From Nitrosopumilaceae archaeon (GTDB lineage Archaea > Thermoproteota > Nitrososphaeria > Nitrososphaerales > Nitrosopumilaceae): DNA of 58,034 nucleotides. The stretch lies in NCBI GenBank assembly GCA_011523285.1, contig WTHC01000051.1, positions 1 to 58,034 of the forward strand. Reading direction: 5' to 3'. Under the pieces are notes generated by a model, which was given only the letters and a program-made list of their open reading frames with translations, made no database searches and was not told the origin of the DNA. This document shows positions 47,445 to 57,394 of the stretch, in pieces; positions within the stretch are counted from its first letter, which is position 1; each line of letters starts with the position of its first letter. Position numbers and translations under genes: made by a program.

Positions 47445-48275
47445 TCATTTTCTTATATTTGCATCTATTGCTATTTGATAATACTTGGGGCCTATAGCAC
47501 GTACTATATTTGAGTGCAATACTGTTGATTTAATTTTGATTGTATTAAAATAATGTTTTGTTGCACGTTCAAGCGCATTTTTTTTATCAGCGTGAATATG
47601 GCAATAATAATGAATAATTCCATTGTTTTTTGTACCTAAAACAGCAGAATCAAGAAAATTATCTGTTCGTTCAGGCAGCAACATTAATGTTCTATCTGCA
47701 GTTTCATCTAATTCATTAATTAAATTTGACGCATCACCACACATAGGAATCACATTTCCTTTCATTTTATTTAATTCTAAATTTTTTTTGCATAATCGTA
47801 TCGCATCAGGATTAATGTCCATATTATAAATATTGCACTTTTTCTTTTTGGCTATTAATATTGAAAACATACCTATGCCACCAAACATATTGATTATATT
47901 TTCTCCATCTTTCACTAAATTCGCGATCCTATTTCTTTCTGTGGATAACCTTGGTGAAAAAAATACTTTTCTAACATCTACATTGAATCTACACCCGTAT
48001 TCTTTATATTCTGTCTCAGTTGTATCAATACCTGCTAATAGTTCCAATTCTCTTATTCTGAAATCTCCTTTCACCACAGATGACTGTCGATATATTGATT
48101 TTGCTTTTTTAATTTTATCTAGAAGAACTTCTCCTATAATTTTTTTACTGTTGGATAATTCGTCCGGTATTCTAATTATCACAATTTCTCCAATTTGATC
48201 AAATGATGAAAATAAATTGTTAATTTCATTTGCTTGTAAAATATTTATTAGATGTCTTTTAAGAAATTTAGTCAA
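47445..48275 (-). CDS. Trm5-like SAM-dependent tRNA methyltransferase
   Basis: YGCRFNVDVRKVFFSPRLSTERNRIANLVKDGENIINMFGGIGMFSILIAKKKKCNIYNMDINPDAI. Confidence 0.88.
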   Translation of the reverse strand: MTKFLKRHLINILQANEINNLFSSFDQIGEIVIIRIPDELSNSKKIIGEVLLDKIKKAKSIYRQSSVVKGDFRIRELELLAGIDTTETEYKEYGCRFNVDVRKVFFSPRLSTERNRIANLVKDGENIINMFGGIGMFSILIAKKKKCNIYNMDINPDAIRLCKKNLELNKMKGNVIPMCGDASNLINELDETADRTLMLLPERTDNFLDSAVLGTKNNGIIHYYCHIHADKKNALERATKHYFNTIKIKSTVLHSNIVRAIGPKYYQIAIDANIRK

Positions 48276-50056
48276 TTCATGTAATATAAATTACCATTTT
48301 CTTTTTGTTGTTTGTCTAATCGACTATTGGATTTATTAACTCTTGGCCTTTTGCTATTTTCGTCTCTTCTGAATGAAATATCTAACAATTTTAAGAATTT
48401 GTTCATGGCGCGAACTTTTGATAGTGGTGCTATTGCATGTCCAGAAACATTAGGAGTTCCATCAAAAATAATTATTGAATCTGAAATTAAATCTATTAAT
48501 TGTAAATCATGATCTATAATAACGGCTGCTTTTCCATGATCTTTTATAAATTTTTGAAGGAATTTTGATATTGCGATCCTGTCTTCTACATCTAAAAATG
48601 CAGATGGTTCATCTAATGCAAAAAGATCTACCTTTTGTAATAATGTGGCAGCGATAGCTACTTTCTGTAATTCTCCACCAGACAAATTTTTTATTTGTTT
48701 ATTATATAATTTTTTTATTGTTAATGCATCTATGATTTGTTGTTCTTCGTCGCCATCATTAATATTATTATTAATTTTTTCTAGCAGTGTTAAAACCTCT
48801 GTATCTGTATCATTTGAGAGATATTGTGGTTTGTACGCAATTGATATTTTCTTCGTAGTTTCTCCTTGATCTGGTTCTATATTCCCCGTAATCATTTTTA
48901 GCATGGTGGTTTTACCGAGCGCATTTGCACCTATTACACCAATTAGTTCTCCACGTCTGATATCGCCTTTTTCTATATTGAGTGTGAATTTCTTATAATT
49001 CTTAATTAGGTTAGAATATTTCATTAATATTTCATCACTATGAAATTCATTGATGCTTAATATGGGATCAAAAGTAAATTTTTTGTCACGAAATCTCACA
49101 TTTTCATTATGCAAATATCCATCTAAAAAAACATTGATTCCAACTTTAGTTGATAATATGCCAGATACTATACCATAAGATCCAGGGTTTCCATATATGA
49201 CATTTATATAATCACTGATATAATCCAATAAAGTAACATCATGTTCTACTATCATCACAGTTTTTCCAGATTTAGCTAAATTTCTAATTATTCTTGACAC
49301 TTTTGTGCGTTGATATATATCATTATACGAAGACGGTTCGTCAAAAAAGTACAAATCTGCATTTTTAGATATAGAAGTTGCTATAACTAAACGCTGTAAT
49401 TCTCCACCGCTTAGCTCCCCTACATTCATCTCGATTGATCTTTTTAAATTTAATTCATTGATTAAATTGTTACTAATACCGCGTTCATCATATTTTTCAA
49501 TTAATTCTTTTCCAGTTCCATTAAATGTTTCAAGTAAATTGTATACTTGTTGTGGTTTGATAGAAACTTTAATTTGGTTTTCATTTATTTTTTCAAAATA
49601 AGATTTAAGTTCAGTACCTTTATAATATTTTATTATATTTTGCCAATATGCCTCTTTTTCATTATAATTACCAATATTCGGAATTAATTTACCTGATAAT
49701 ATATTAATAACAGTACTTTTTCCCATGCCATTTCTACCTAACAGCCCTGTCACAGCTCCTTTTTTTAATACTGGTAATTTGTATAACCTGAATGAGTTTT
49801 GATCATACTGATGAATTTTATGATGTGATAACTCTGATGCTAAATTTACAATAGTTATTGCATTAAATGGACATACTTTCACACATATGCCACACCCATT
49901 GCATAAATTTTCATCAATCTGAGCTTTTTTTATATTATTATTTAATGTAATACATTCTAAACCTGATTTGTTCACTGGACAATATTTTATACATTCTAAA
50001 CCACATTTCTTAGGCTGACATAAATCCTTATCTAACACTGCTACTCGATGCGTCAT
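48272..50056 (-). CDS. ABCE1/Rli1 ribosome-recycling ATPase
   Basis: N-terminal Fe-S motifs (CQPKKCGLECIKYCP, CNGCGICVKVCPFNAI) plus two ABC ATPase domains. Confidence 0.96.
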   Translation of the reverse strand: MTHRVAVLDKDLCQPKKCGLECIKYCPVNKSGLECITLNNNIKKAQIDENLCNGCGICVKVCPFNAITIVNLASELSHHKIHQYDQNSFRLYKLPVLKKGAVTGLLGRNGMGKSTVINILSGKLIPNIGNYNEKEAYWQNIIKYYKGTELKSYFEKINENQIKVSIKPQQVYNLLETFNGTGKELIEKYDERGISNNLINELNLKRSIEMNVGELSGGELQRLVIATSISKNADLYFFDEPSSYNDIYQRTKVSRIIRNLAKSGKTVMIVEHDVTLLDYISDYINVIYGNPGSYGIVSGILSTKVGINVFLDGYLHNENVRFRDKKFTFDPILSINEFHSDEILMKYSNLIKNYKKFTLNIEKGDIRRGELIGVIGANALGKTTMLKMITGNIEPDQGETTKKISIAYKPQYLSNDTDTEVLTLLEKINNNINDGDEEQQIIDALTIKKLYNKQIKNLSGGELQKVAIAATLLQKVDLFALDEPSAFLDVEDRIAISKFLQKFIKDHGKAAVIIDHDLQLIDLISDSIIIFDGTPNVSGHAIAPLSKVRAMNKFLKLLDISFRRDENSKRPRVNKSNSRLDKQQKENGNLYYMN

Positions 50057-50134
50057 AAATTATTATTACGATTCCTATTTTATAATTCTTGAATTAATTA
50101 GTTACATTAATAGATTAGATATGTTATATCCCAT

Positions 50135-50253
50135 TAAGCCGGTCATAGCAATGGGGTGCGACCCAGTCCCATTCCGAACCTGGAAGTCAAACCCATTGTC
50201 GCTATTGTGTTACTTAGGTGCGCGAGCTCTTGGAAAGCAATAGTGCTGGCATT
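50135..50253 (+). rRNA. rrf: 5S ribosomal RNA (stand-alone)
   Basis: GCCGGTCATAGC...GGGTGCGACCCAGTCCCATTCCGAACCTGGAAGTCAAACCC...GCTGGC; canonical CCATTCCGAACCTGGAAGTC core; ends approximate. Confidence 0.92.
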
Positions 50254-50339
50254 TTTTAAAAATATTTGTTGGTATTTATTATATTGATTCAATATGTTCA
50301 ATAAACCTATAAATATCAAAAATATTGATTGAATATATT

Positions 50340-51794
50340 TTAATTATTTGTTAGATAATCGATAGTCAATCTAACTCCAAACCCTGTAGCTCCTTTCGAG
50401 TTATATGATCTGAATTTAGTAGAAGGTTGTATCCATGATGTTCCTGCAATATCCACATGAATCCAAGGTGTATTTTTATTTATGGAATGAAACAAAAAAG
50501 CTGCTGCAGTTATAGTTCCAGCTGCGCCTTTAGGACCTGTATTTTTAATATCAGCAACATCTGATTTTATCATATCCATGTAGTCATTATTAAGTGGAAG
50601 TTGCCATATCTCTTCATTGCATCTTTTAGAAGATTCTTTAAATTTAGTAGCAAAATCATCATTATTTGTGGTGAATCCTGCTACATTTGTACCCAATGCA
50701 GTTATACACGCTCCTGTTAAAGTTGCAAAATCAATTATTGCTTTCGGAGAATATTTAGTTTCTCCATATGATATAGCATCAGACAAAATTAACCTACCTT
50801 CTGCATCTGTGTTAATAATTTCTACCATTTTTTCATTATACATTTTAATTATATCTCCAGGTCTATACGAATTACCTCCGGGCATATTTTCTACAGATGG
50901 AATTATGCCAACTAAACTTATTGGTAATTTCAATTCAGATACAGCTTTCATAATACCCAAAACGACACAGCCTCCACATTTATCAAATTTCATCTCATCC
51001 AATTTATCACTAGGTTTCAACGATATTCCGCCAGTATCAAACGTAACTGCTTTTCCAACTACAACTATTGGACGATCATTTTTCTTTATATTATATTCTA
51101 ACACAATCAATCTTGGCTCATTTTTACTACCCATGCCTACAGATATTATACCATTAAATTTTTTTTTCTCTAAATAATCTTTTGTAAGAACACGGCATTT
51201 GAGAGTACTCGTAGCTATTGATTTGGCAAATTTAGCCATTTTTGCTGGAGCGCAGTCATTAGGAGGTAAATTAGCAATATCTCTAGCAAATATTACACCA
51301 TTATTTATTTTCTGTGTTTTGATTATTATGTCGTTGATTTTTTTGTCATGAATTAATATGCATAATATTGGAGTTATTTTTTGATTAATTTTGTATTTGT
51401 CAAAATTATACATAGATAGCTCTGCACCTTCAACAATAGATCTAGCAAATTCTTGAGACTCTTTAGGAAGTACTATTGTGTATTCAGGCAATTTCATCTT
51501 TTGTATTTCTCGTGTAATCTTGCCTGTGGACTCTCTTATCTTTTCTGAATTCAAGTTTTTTCTTAATCCTAGTCCAATCAATATAACTTTCTCAGCTAGA
51601 ATTAGACCATGAGTCTCAATAATCCTTATTTCTCCTTCTTTCCATTCGGTATTTGATATTATTTGTTTGATTGTATTTCCAACACGTCCATGTATTTCAT
51701 TAATCCAATAAGGTTTCTCATTCTCATAAATAAAATGGCATAGTGCTTTAGTATTTTTATAGAGATGGTTTTTAACTTCAGTTACTATTTTCAT
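50340..51794 (-). CDS. pepA: Leucyl aminopeptidase (M17)
   Basis: VVVGKAVTFDTGGISLKPSDKLDEMKFDKCGG, NTDAEGRLILSDAISYGE. Confidence 0.94.
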   Translation of the reverse strand: MKIVTEVKNHLYKNTKALCHFIYENEKPYWINEIHGRVGNTIKQIISNTEWKEGEIRIIETHGLILAEKVILIGLGLRKNLNSEKIRESTGKITREIQKMKLPEYTIVLPKESQEFARSIVEGAELSMYNFDKYKINQKITPILCILIHDKKINDIIIKTQKINNGVIFARDIANLPPNDCAPAKMAKFAKSIATSTLKCRVLTKDYLEKKKFNGIISVGMGSKNEPRLIVLEYNIKKNDRPIVVVGKAVTFDTGGISLKPSDKLDEMKFDKCGGCVVLGIMKAVSELKLPISLVGIIPSVENMPGGNSYRPGDIIKMYNEKMVEIINTDAEGRLILSDAISYGETKYSPKAIIDFATLTGACITALGTNVAGFTTNNDDFATKFKESSKRCNEEIWQLPLNNDYMDMIKSDVADIKNTGPKGAAGTITAAAFLFHSINKNTPWIHVDIAGTSWIQPSTKFRSYNSKGATGFGVRLTIDYLTNN

Positions 51795-51940
51795 ATGTGA
51801 CGTATTAATATTTTATTGAGATATTATTTGTTGTGTTAAATCTATCAAAATCACTAAAAATATAAATTAATTTTTAATGTGTAATTATTAAAATAATTAG
51901 ATTATCATAAAGAATTAATATAATTTATTGATGTAAACCA

Positions 51941-51958
51941 TTATTAGTAAACTAATAA
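51941..51958. promoter_or_regulatory. 18-bp inverted repeat upstream of transketolase operon
   Basis: TTATTAGT-AA-ACTAATAA, perfect 8-bp arms, in the ~260-bp intergenic region. Confidence 0.4.
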
Positions 51959-52053
51959 ACTCTGTATAAACTTATTTTATAAATTTATGTTCTTTATTTT
52001 GCTACTTAACTAATCTTCAGTATCTTTTTATTTCATTTTAAAATTGAAAAATA

Positions 52054-53703
52054 GTGATGAAAAACTATTATTCAATCAAAAAAACAGCCTTGAAAGTACG
52101 TAAATTAATTATAGATTGTATTTCTGATGCTGGCTCTGGTCATCCTGGAGGATCATTATCTATGGTTGAAATTCTTGGATGTTTATTTTATAATCACATT
52201 AAATATAACCCTAAGAATCCTGGGTGGAATAAGCGAGACAAATTAATCTTGTCAAAAGGCCATGCATCTCCAGGACTTTTTTCATATTTAGCAATGATGG
52301 GATATTTTGAAATTGATAAGCTTAGTACATTTCGTAAATTTGGAAGTATGTTGCAAGGGCATCCTAATCTACAATGTCCAGGCGTTGAATTTTGTGGAGG
52401 CTCACTAGGAATTGGACTATCGTTTTCAATTGGTGATGCATTAGCTGCGAGAATAGATAACTCTTCTCGTCGTATTTATACCATTATTGGTGATGGGGAG
52501 TCTGACGAAGGACAAATATGGGAAGCTGCTATGTCCGCAGCTAAATATGGTATTGATAATTTGACAGTGATACTGGATAGAAATTATGTACAACAAGATT
52601 CTCATACTGAAGATATAATGCCATTAGATGTTATCGCTGAAAATACCAATACTGAAAATAGCATTTACACAATTAAAAATAAGTGGAAATCGTTCGGATG
52701 GAATGTGATTGATATAGACGGACATAAAATAGAACAAATAGATTATGCTATAAGGGAATCTAAAAAAATCAAAAATAAACCGTCTATAATAATAGCTAAT
52801 ACTGTGAAAGGCAAAGGAATTGATCATATGGAACATAATCCAAATTGGCATGGACAAGCTCCTCAACGTGAGTTTATACCTCTTATTGATACTGAATTAA
52901 ATTCACAATTCATGATAGCCCCTTCTATTATTGCTGGGTATTCTAGCGATCTACAGAATAAAATCAAATTATGTGAACATGCTAAAGCAGATTACATACA
53001 TTTAGATGTCATGGACGGTATTTTTGTTAATAACAAAACATTTGATTTTAAAAAAATAAAAGAATTACGTAATGTTACAAATTTACCATTTGATGTACAT
53101 TTGATGATCTCAAACCCATTAAAATACATCATGAAATACATAGATGCTGGGAGTGATATAATTAGCGTGCATGTGGAAGCTTGCAATGAATCATCTTTTG
53201 GGGAGATTCATGATATTTTACAAAATCGTGGCATGGGAATAGGCTTAGCAATTAATCCAGACACTAAATTACCTGAATGGTCTTATAATTTTCTCACTAG
53301 TCTTGATCAACTAATAGTAATGTCAGTGCAACCTGGAAAATCAGGACAAAAATACATCGAAACCACTCATGCTAAAACACAATCATTACTTCATATACTA
53401 CATAAATACAAATTTGAAGGTTACATAGAAGCAGATGGTGGTGTTTGTCAAACAAATATAGGTCAATGTTTTATTGATGGGGCACGAATATTTGTAGGTG
53501 GTAATGCTATTGTAGGACAATCTAATGTACAAAATGCAATCACTGAATTCAGACACACAATTTTGTATACCATCAAAAAATTACTTATATCACAAGCTAA
53601 TAAAATAGGCGGAAGTAAATTCATTGAGAAATGGATTAATTTACATAACAAAGAAAAATCTAGTATGATTAATAATATTGCGACTGATTTAGGGTATATG
53701 TAA
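52054..53703 (+). CDS. Fusion: transketolase N-terminal (TPP) subunit + ribulose-phosphate 3-epimerase
   Basis: TK: SGHPGGSLSMVEILG, SKGHASPGLFSYLAMMG, GDGESDEGQIWEAAMSAAKYGIDNLTVILDRN; RPE from ~aa 287: APSIIAG, YIHLDVMDGIFVNN, FDVHLMISNP, MSVQPGKSGQKYI, EADGGV. Confidence 0.93.
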   Translation: MMKNYYSIKKTALKVRKLIIDCISDAGSGHPGGSLSMVEILGCLFYNHIKYNPKNPGWNKRDKLILSKGHASPGLFSYLAMMGYFEIDKLSTFRKFGSMLQGHPNLQCPGVEFCGGSLGIGLSFSIGDALAARIDNSSRRIYTIIGDGESDEGQIWEAAMSAAKYGIDNLTVILDRNYVQQDSHTEDIMPLDVIAENTNTENSIYTIKNKWKSFGWNVIDIDGHKIEQIDYAIRESKKIKNKPSIIIANTVKGKGIDHMEHNPNWHGQAPQREFIPLIDTELNSQFMIAPSIIAGYSSDLQNKIKLCEHAKADYIHLDVMDGIFVNNKTFDFKKIKELRNVTNLPFDVHLMISNPLKYIMKYIDAGSDIISVHVEACNESSFGEIHDILQNRGMGIGLAINPDTKLPEWSYNFLTSLDQLIVMSVQPGKSGQKYIETTHAKTQSLLHILHKYKFEGYIEADGGVCQTNIGQCFIDGARIFVGGNAIVGQSNVQNAITEFRHTILYTIKKLLISQANKIGGSKFIEKWINLHNKEKSSMINNIATDLGYM

Positions 53704-53704
53704 C

Positions 53705-54667
53705 ATGGAATCCAATTTAACAGACATGAGAACAGTATATGGTAAAACATTAATCGAATTGGGAAAATCTAATCACAGAATAGTTGTTATTGGCGCAGAC
53801 ACAACAAACTCATTAAAAATATCTCAGTTTGGAAAAATATTTAAAAATCGTTTTTTTAACGTTGGAATTGCAGAAGCTAATTTAGTTTCAATTGCTGCTG
53901 GCCTAGCCAATGCCGGCAAAATTGTTTTCGCCGGCACATATGCAATATTCGTTCCTGGGAGATGTGTAGATCAAATTAGAAATGCAATCGCATATCCTTC
54001 ACGATGTAACCAAAAAGGATTAAATGTAAAGCTGGTAGTTTCTCACGGAGGTATTTCTGTTGGTGCAGACGGTGGATCTCATCAACAATTGGAGGATATA
54101 GCAATAATGAGAACAATTCCAAATATGAAAGTCCTTATACCTGCAGACTCCGTTTCAGTTTCTGAACTCACTCGTATAATGTCTGAAAAGTATGGGCCTT
54201 TTTACATGAGAATGGCTAGACCAAAAACACATACGATACATCATACGTCGCAAAAATTTTTACTAGGCAAAGGAATTATTGTAAACGATGGTTCTGATTG
54301 TACTATAGCTGCCTGTGGAATAACTGTTAAAATGGCACTCGACGCTGCTAGATTGTTAAAAAAAGATGGAATTTCTTGTCAAGTTATAGATATGTTTTCA
54401 ATCAAACCTCTTGATAATGATATATTGGAAAAGTCTGCTCGTAAAACTGGATTTATAATCACATGTGAAGAACATAATGTTATTGCTGGTTTTGGTTCTG
54501 CAGTATGTGAAACAATTTCTAATACGTATCCAGTTCCTATAAAAAGAATTGGTATAAATGATAGTTTTGGAGAATCTGCACGAGATTCTGAAATGACATT
54601 ATTATTTAAAAAACATAAATTAACTCCTGAAGATATAGCAAATAATGTTAGGGAGATAAGAAGATGA
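53705..54667 (+). CDS. Transketolase C-terminal subunit
   Basis: DMRTVYGKTLIELG, FFNVGIAEANLVSIAAGLANAGKIVFAGTYAIFVPGRCVDQIRNAIAYP, VSHGGISVGADGGSHQQLEDIAIMRTIPNMKVLIPAD. Confidence 0.94.
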   Translation: MESNLTDMRTVYGKTLIELGKSNHRIVVIGADTTNSLKISQFGKIFKNRFFNVGIAEANLVSIAAGLANAGKIVFAGTYAIFVPGRCVDQIRNAIAYPSRCNQKGLNVKLVVSHGGISVGADGGSHQQLEDIAIMRTIPNMKVLIPADSVSVSELTRIMSEKYGPFYMRMARPKTHTIHHTSQKFLLGKGIIVNDGSDCTIAACGITVKMALDAARLLKKDGISCQVIDMFSIKPLDNDILEKSARKTGFIITCEEHNVIAGFGSAVCETISNTYPVPIKRIGINDSFGESARDSEMTLLFKKHKLTPEDIANNVREIRR

Positions 54668-55308
54668 AAATATTTTTAGATACCGCGAATATAAAATCCA
54701 TTAAATTTTACAATGATATGGGATTAATAGACGGCGTGACAACAAACCCATCATTACTAGCGAAAGAAAAAGACAATCCTCACAAAATTATGAAATCTAT
54801 ATCTAATATGATGGATAAAGGTGATGTTAGTCTTGAAGTAATAGGCACTACTTCATCTGAAATGATCAAAGAAGGACGTCAGCTAAAACAATACGGTGAT
54901 AATGTGGTTGTAAAATGTCCAATGACTGCGGATGGACTTATTGCATGTAAAAAACTAACTAGTGAAAATATACCAGTTAACATAACTTTGATTTTTTCAT
55001 CTAACCAAGCCATACTAGCAGCTAAATCTGGAGCAAAATACATAAGTCCATTCATAGGACGTTTGGATGATATTGGAAATGACGGTATTAATATTATAGG
55101 TGAAATTAAACAAATTTTTCAAAACTATGATTATAATACACAGATACTTGTGGCTAGTGTCAGACATCCAATGCATGTAATACAATCTGCTAAAATTGGT
55201 GCCGATGCAATTACAATGCCTCCAAAAATTCTAGATAAAATGATTCAACATAATCTTACCACCATTGGATTGAATAACTTTTTATCTGATTGGAAAAAAA
55301 TTAAATAA
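54664..55308 (+). CDS. Transaldolase / fructose-6-phosphate aldolase-like (TalC type)
   Basis: KIFLDTANIKSIKFYNDMGLIDGVTTNPSLLAKE, NVVVKCPMTADGLIACKKL, ISPFIGRLDDIG. Confidence 0.93.
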   Translation: MKIFLDTANIKSIKFYNDMGLIDGVTTNPSLLAKEKDNPHKIMKSISNMMDKGDVSLEVIGTTSSEMIKEGRQLKQYGDNVVVKCPMTADGLIACKKLTSENIPVNITLIFSSNQAILAAKSGAKYISPFIGRLDDIGNDGINIIGEIKQIFQNYDYNTQILVASVRHPMHVIQSAKIGADAITMPPKILDKMIQHNLTTIGLNNFLSDWKKIK

Positions 55309-55347
55309 AATTTAGTTTTTTTTATGTTTGTAATAGTAACCTATTTT

Positions 55348-55908
55348 CTAATTGTAGATCATTAATTTCTTTTCTTCTAGGAGCGAATGTAAATTATGAA
55401 CTGATCTATATACGTCTGATTCTTTCTTGGCACCAGTACATACTAATTTACCAGACGCAAATAATAGAATGACCGTTTTTGGATCTAACATTCTATGTAT
55501 TAATCCAGGAAATTGTTCAGGTTCGTACATACTTCTTGGTAACACTCTAGCTGCATATTCTAAATGTATCTTACCTCCTAAATTTATTGCAGCTACTATA
55601 TTTTGTACAGCTATTACAGCATCATTTTTTATTTTGATGCCTCCCTTACGAAGTTTTTGTACTACGGTCCTCACAGCTTTTATTGCCATTTCTTCTGATT
55701 TTGCCCCAGTACATACCATTTTACCAGTTCTAAATAATAGAGTGGCAGTTCTAGGCATATTTAATCGGAATACTAATCCTGGAAATTGATCTGGGTGATA
55801 TTCTGTGTCGGGGAATTTTTTAGTAACATCATTAAGATCGATTTTTTGATCTACCGAAGCTGATGCCACCACATTTTCAACACTTACAATTGGTTTTGTT
55901 TGTGGCAT
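55348..55908 (-). CDS. tbp: TATA-box binding protein
   Basis: Two imperfect repeats with YHPDQFPGLVFRLNMPRTATLLFRTGKMVCTGAKSEE and YEPEQFPGLIHRMLDPKTVILLFASGKLVCTGAKKES. Confidence 0.96.
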   Translation of the reverse strand: MPQTKPIVSVENVVASASVDQKIDLNDVTKKFPDTEYHPDQFPGLVFRLNMPRTATLLFRTGKMVCTGAKSEEMAIKAVRTVVQKLRKGGIKIKNDAVIAVQNIVAAINLGGKIHLEYAARVLPRSMYEPEQFPGLIHRMLDPKTVILLFASGKLVCTGAKKESDVYRSVHNLHSLLEEKKLMIYN

Positions 55909-56093
55909 TTATAATCTTATAATTAAACTTTATGTGTACATAATAACCTTTGTATATTGAAACTAATGATTATTAATATTTAAATTACATATCTTGATCT
56001 CCAATACCACATATTTGATCCAGATTCTAATTCTGTAATTTTATTATGAATTATATTTGATCTACCGCTATTGATTTCAATTATATTTTCCTA

Positions 56094-57366
56094 ATTTGCT
56101 GGTTTTTGAATCTGATTATGAGTAAGTCTTTCTATAAACTCATTTTTAGTAAGACCAAATAGTTTATTCTTCTTAATATCTTTTATTGTTATGTATTTAA
56201 TTTTATTTTTATCACAATTTATAAGATATTCTCCACTTTGATGTGCAGGAAATATTTTAATATGTTCTGGTAAATTCAGAATTTTGTTGTGTAATGTATG
56301 GTATAATTTATCTGCTAATATAATTGAATTCTCATGTAGACCCGGTCTGCCTACACCATTAAAAGATATAACATCGCCAGAAAATATATATTCCATATCT
56401 ATAATTAAACACAAACTTCCAATTGTATGACATGGGGTATGAATTATTTTTATTTCTTTGTTGCCTATATTTAATTTGGTATTTTCATTAATGTGATTTG
56501 CATCGAAACTATATTTTTCATATTCGCTAACATGTAATTTTGAATTAGTAATATGGTGCTAATTATCTGGCAGCTGAAATATGATCTGCATGTTGATGAG
56601 TATCTACCACGCCCGTAATTTTTAATTTTTTTACTTTAATCAAATCTACATAATATGAAATAGGATATAAAGAATCAATAATCATAGCTTCGTCTCCAGA
56701 ACAAAATATGTATGATAAGCATCCGTTACCAATTTTCTCAATTCTGATTATTCGTAATTCATTGGTAACAAGCATTTCTTCGTAATTTAAAATTTTATTC
56801 CATTCGGACATTCCACCTATTAATGAAGAAGATTTCATATTGAATTTAGCAAGTATGGCAGAAGCTATAGTTGATCTATTTCCACGACTACAAATGGTTA
56901 CTATTTTTTTATTTAATGGAATATCAGTTTGACGATTTGATAATTCTGATAGAGGTATATTAGTTGCATTTGAAATTTTTGAAGTGATAAATTCATTAGG
57001 TTCTCTCACATCTAATAAAAATAAATTCTGATCCTGCTTATCAATTTCACCAAGTCAAAATTAACAATAGTGGTATTTAGAACATTTTTTACCAATTTTT
57101 CCTTCCATTTTGTTATACCTCCAATTAAAAAATATGCTATATATCCATATTTTTTCATCATGCAGACCATTTCTCTTGATGTAGTTTCATCATAATCCAC
57201 AAATATTATAATAAAATTTAGTGATTTTGTTCAGTATAGTTATATCTGGAATTATATTCGCTGATCCTTCTATATGCCCATTATCATATTGATATTTTTG
57301 TCTAACATCTAAAATCAATCTATTGTCAACTTTGATATTGCTTGCTATAATTCCATCTTCTCTCAT
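56094..57366 (-). pseudogene. Degraded rhodanese-rhodanese / metallo-beta-lactamase-fold gene, at least three frame disruptions
   Basis: Pieces in different frames: DVRQKYQYDNGHIEGSANI; FVDYDETTSREMVCMMKKYGYIAYFLIGGITKWKEK; NLFLLDVREPNEF...VTICSRGNRSTIASAILAKFNMKSSSLIGGMSEWNK...GVVDTHQHADHISAAR*; HITNSKLHVS...IIHTPCHTIGSLCLIIDMEYIFSGDVI. Confidence 0.8.
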
Positions 57367-57394
57367 ATTCTTATATTTTTGATTTTTGTATTTA

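Noticed and set aside
50135-50253. Remnant of a split rRNA operon
   Set aside because: A lone 5S rRNA gene away from 16S-23S is common in archaea; no 16S/23S sequence is visible nearby.
50617-51177. Plus-strand ORF of 186 aa
   Set aside because: Antisense to pepA, which has clear M17 motifs.
56091-57200. Three separate small genes (107, 148 and 62 aa)
   Set aside because: Their domains are consecutive pieces of one rhodanese/MBL protein in shifted frames, so called as a single pseudogene.
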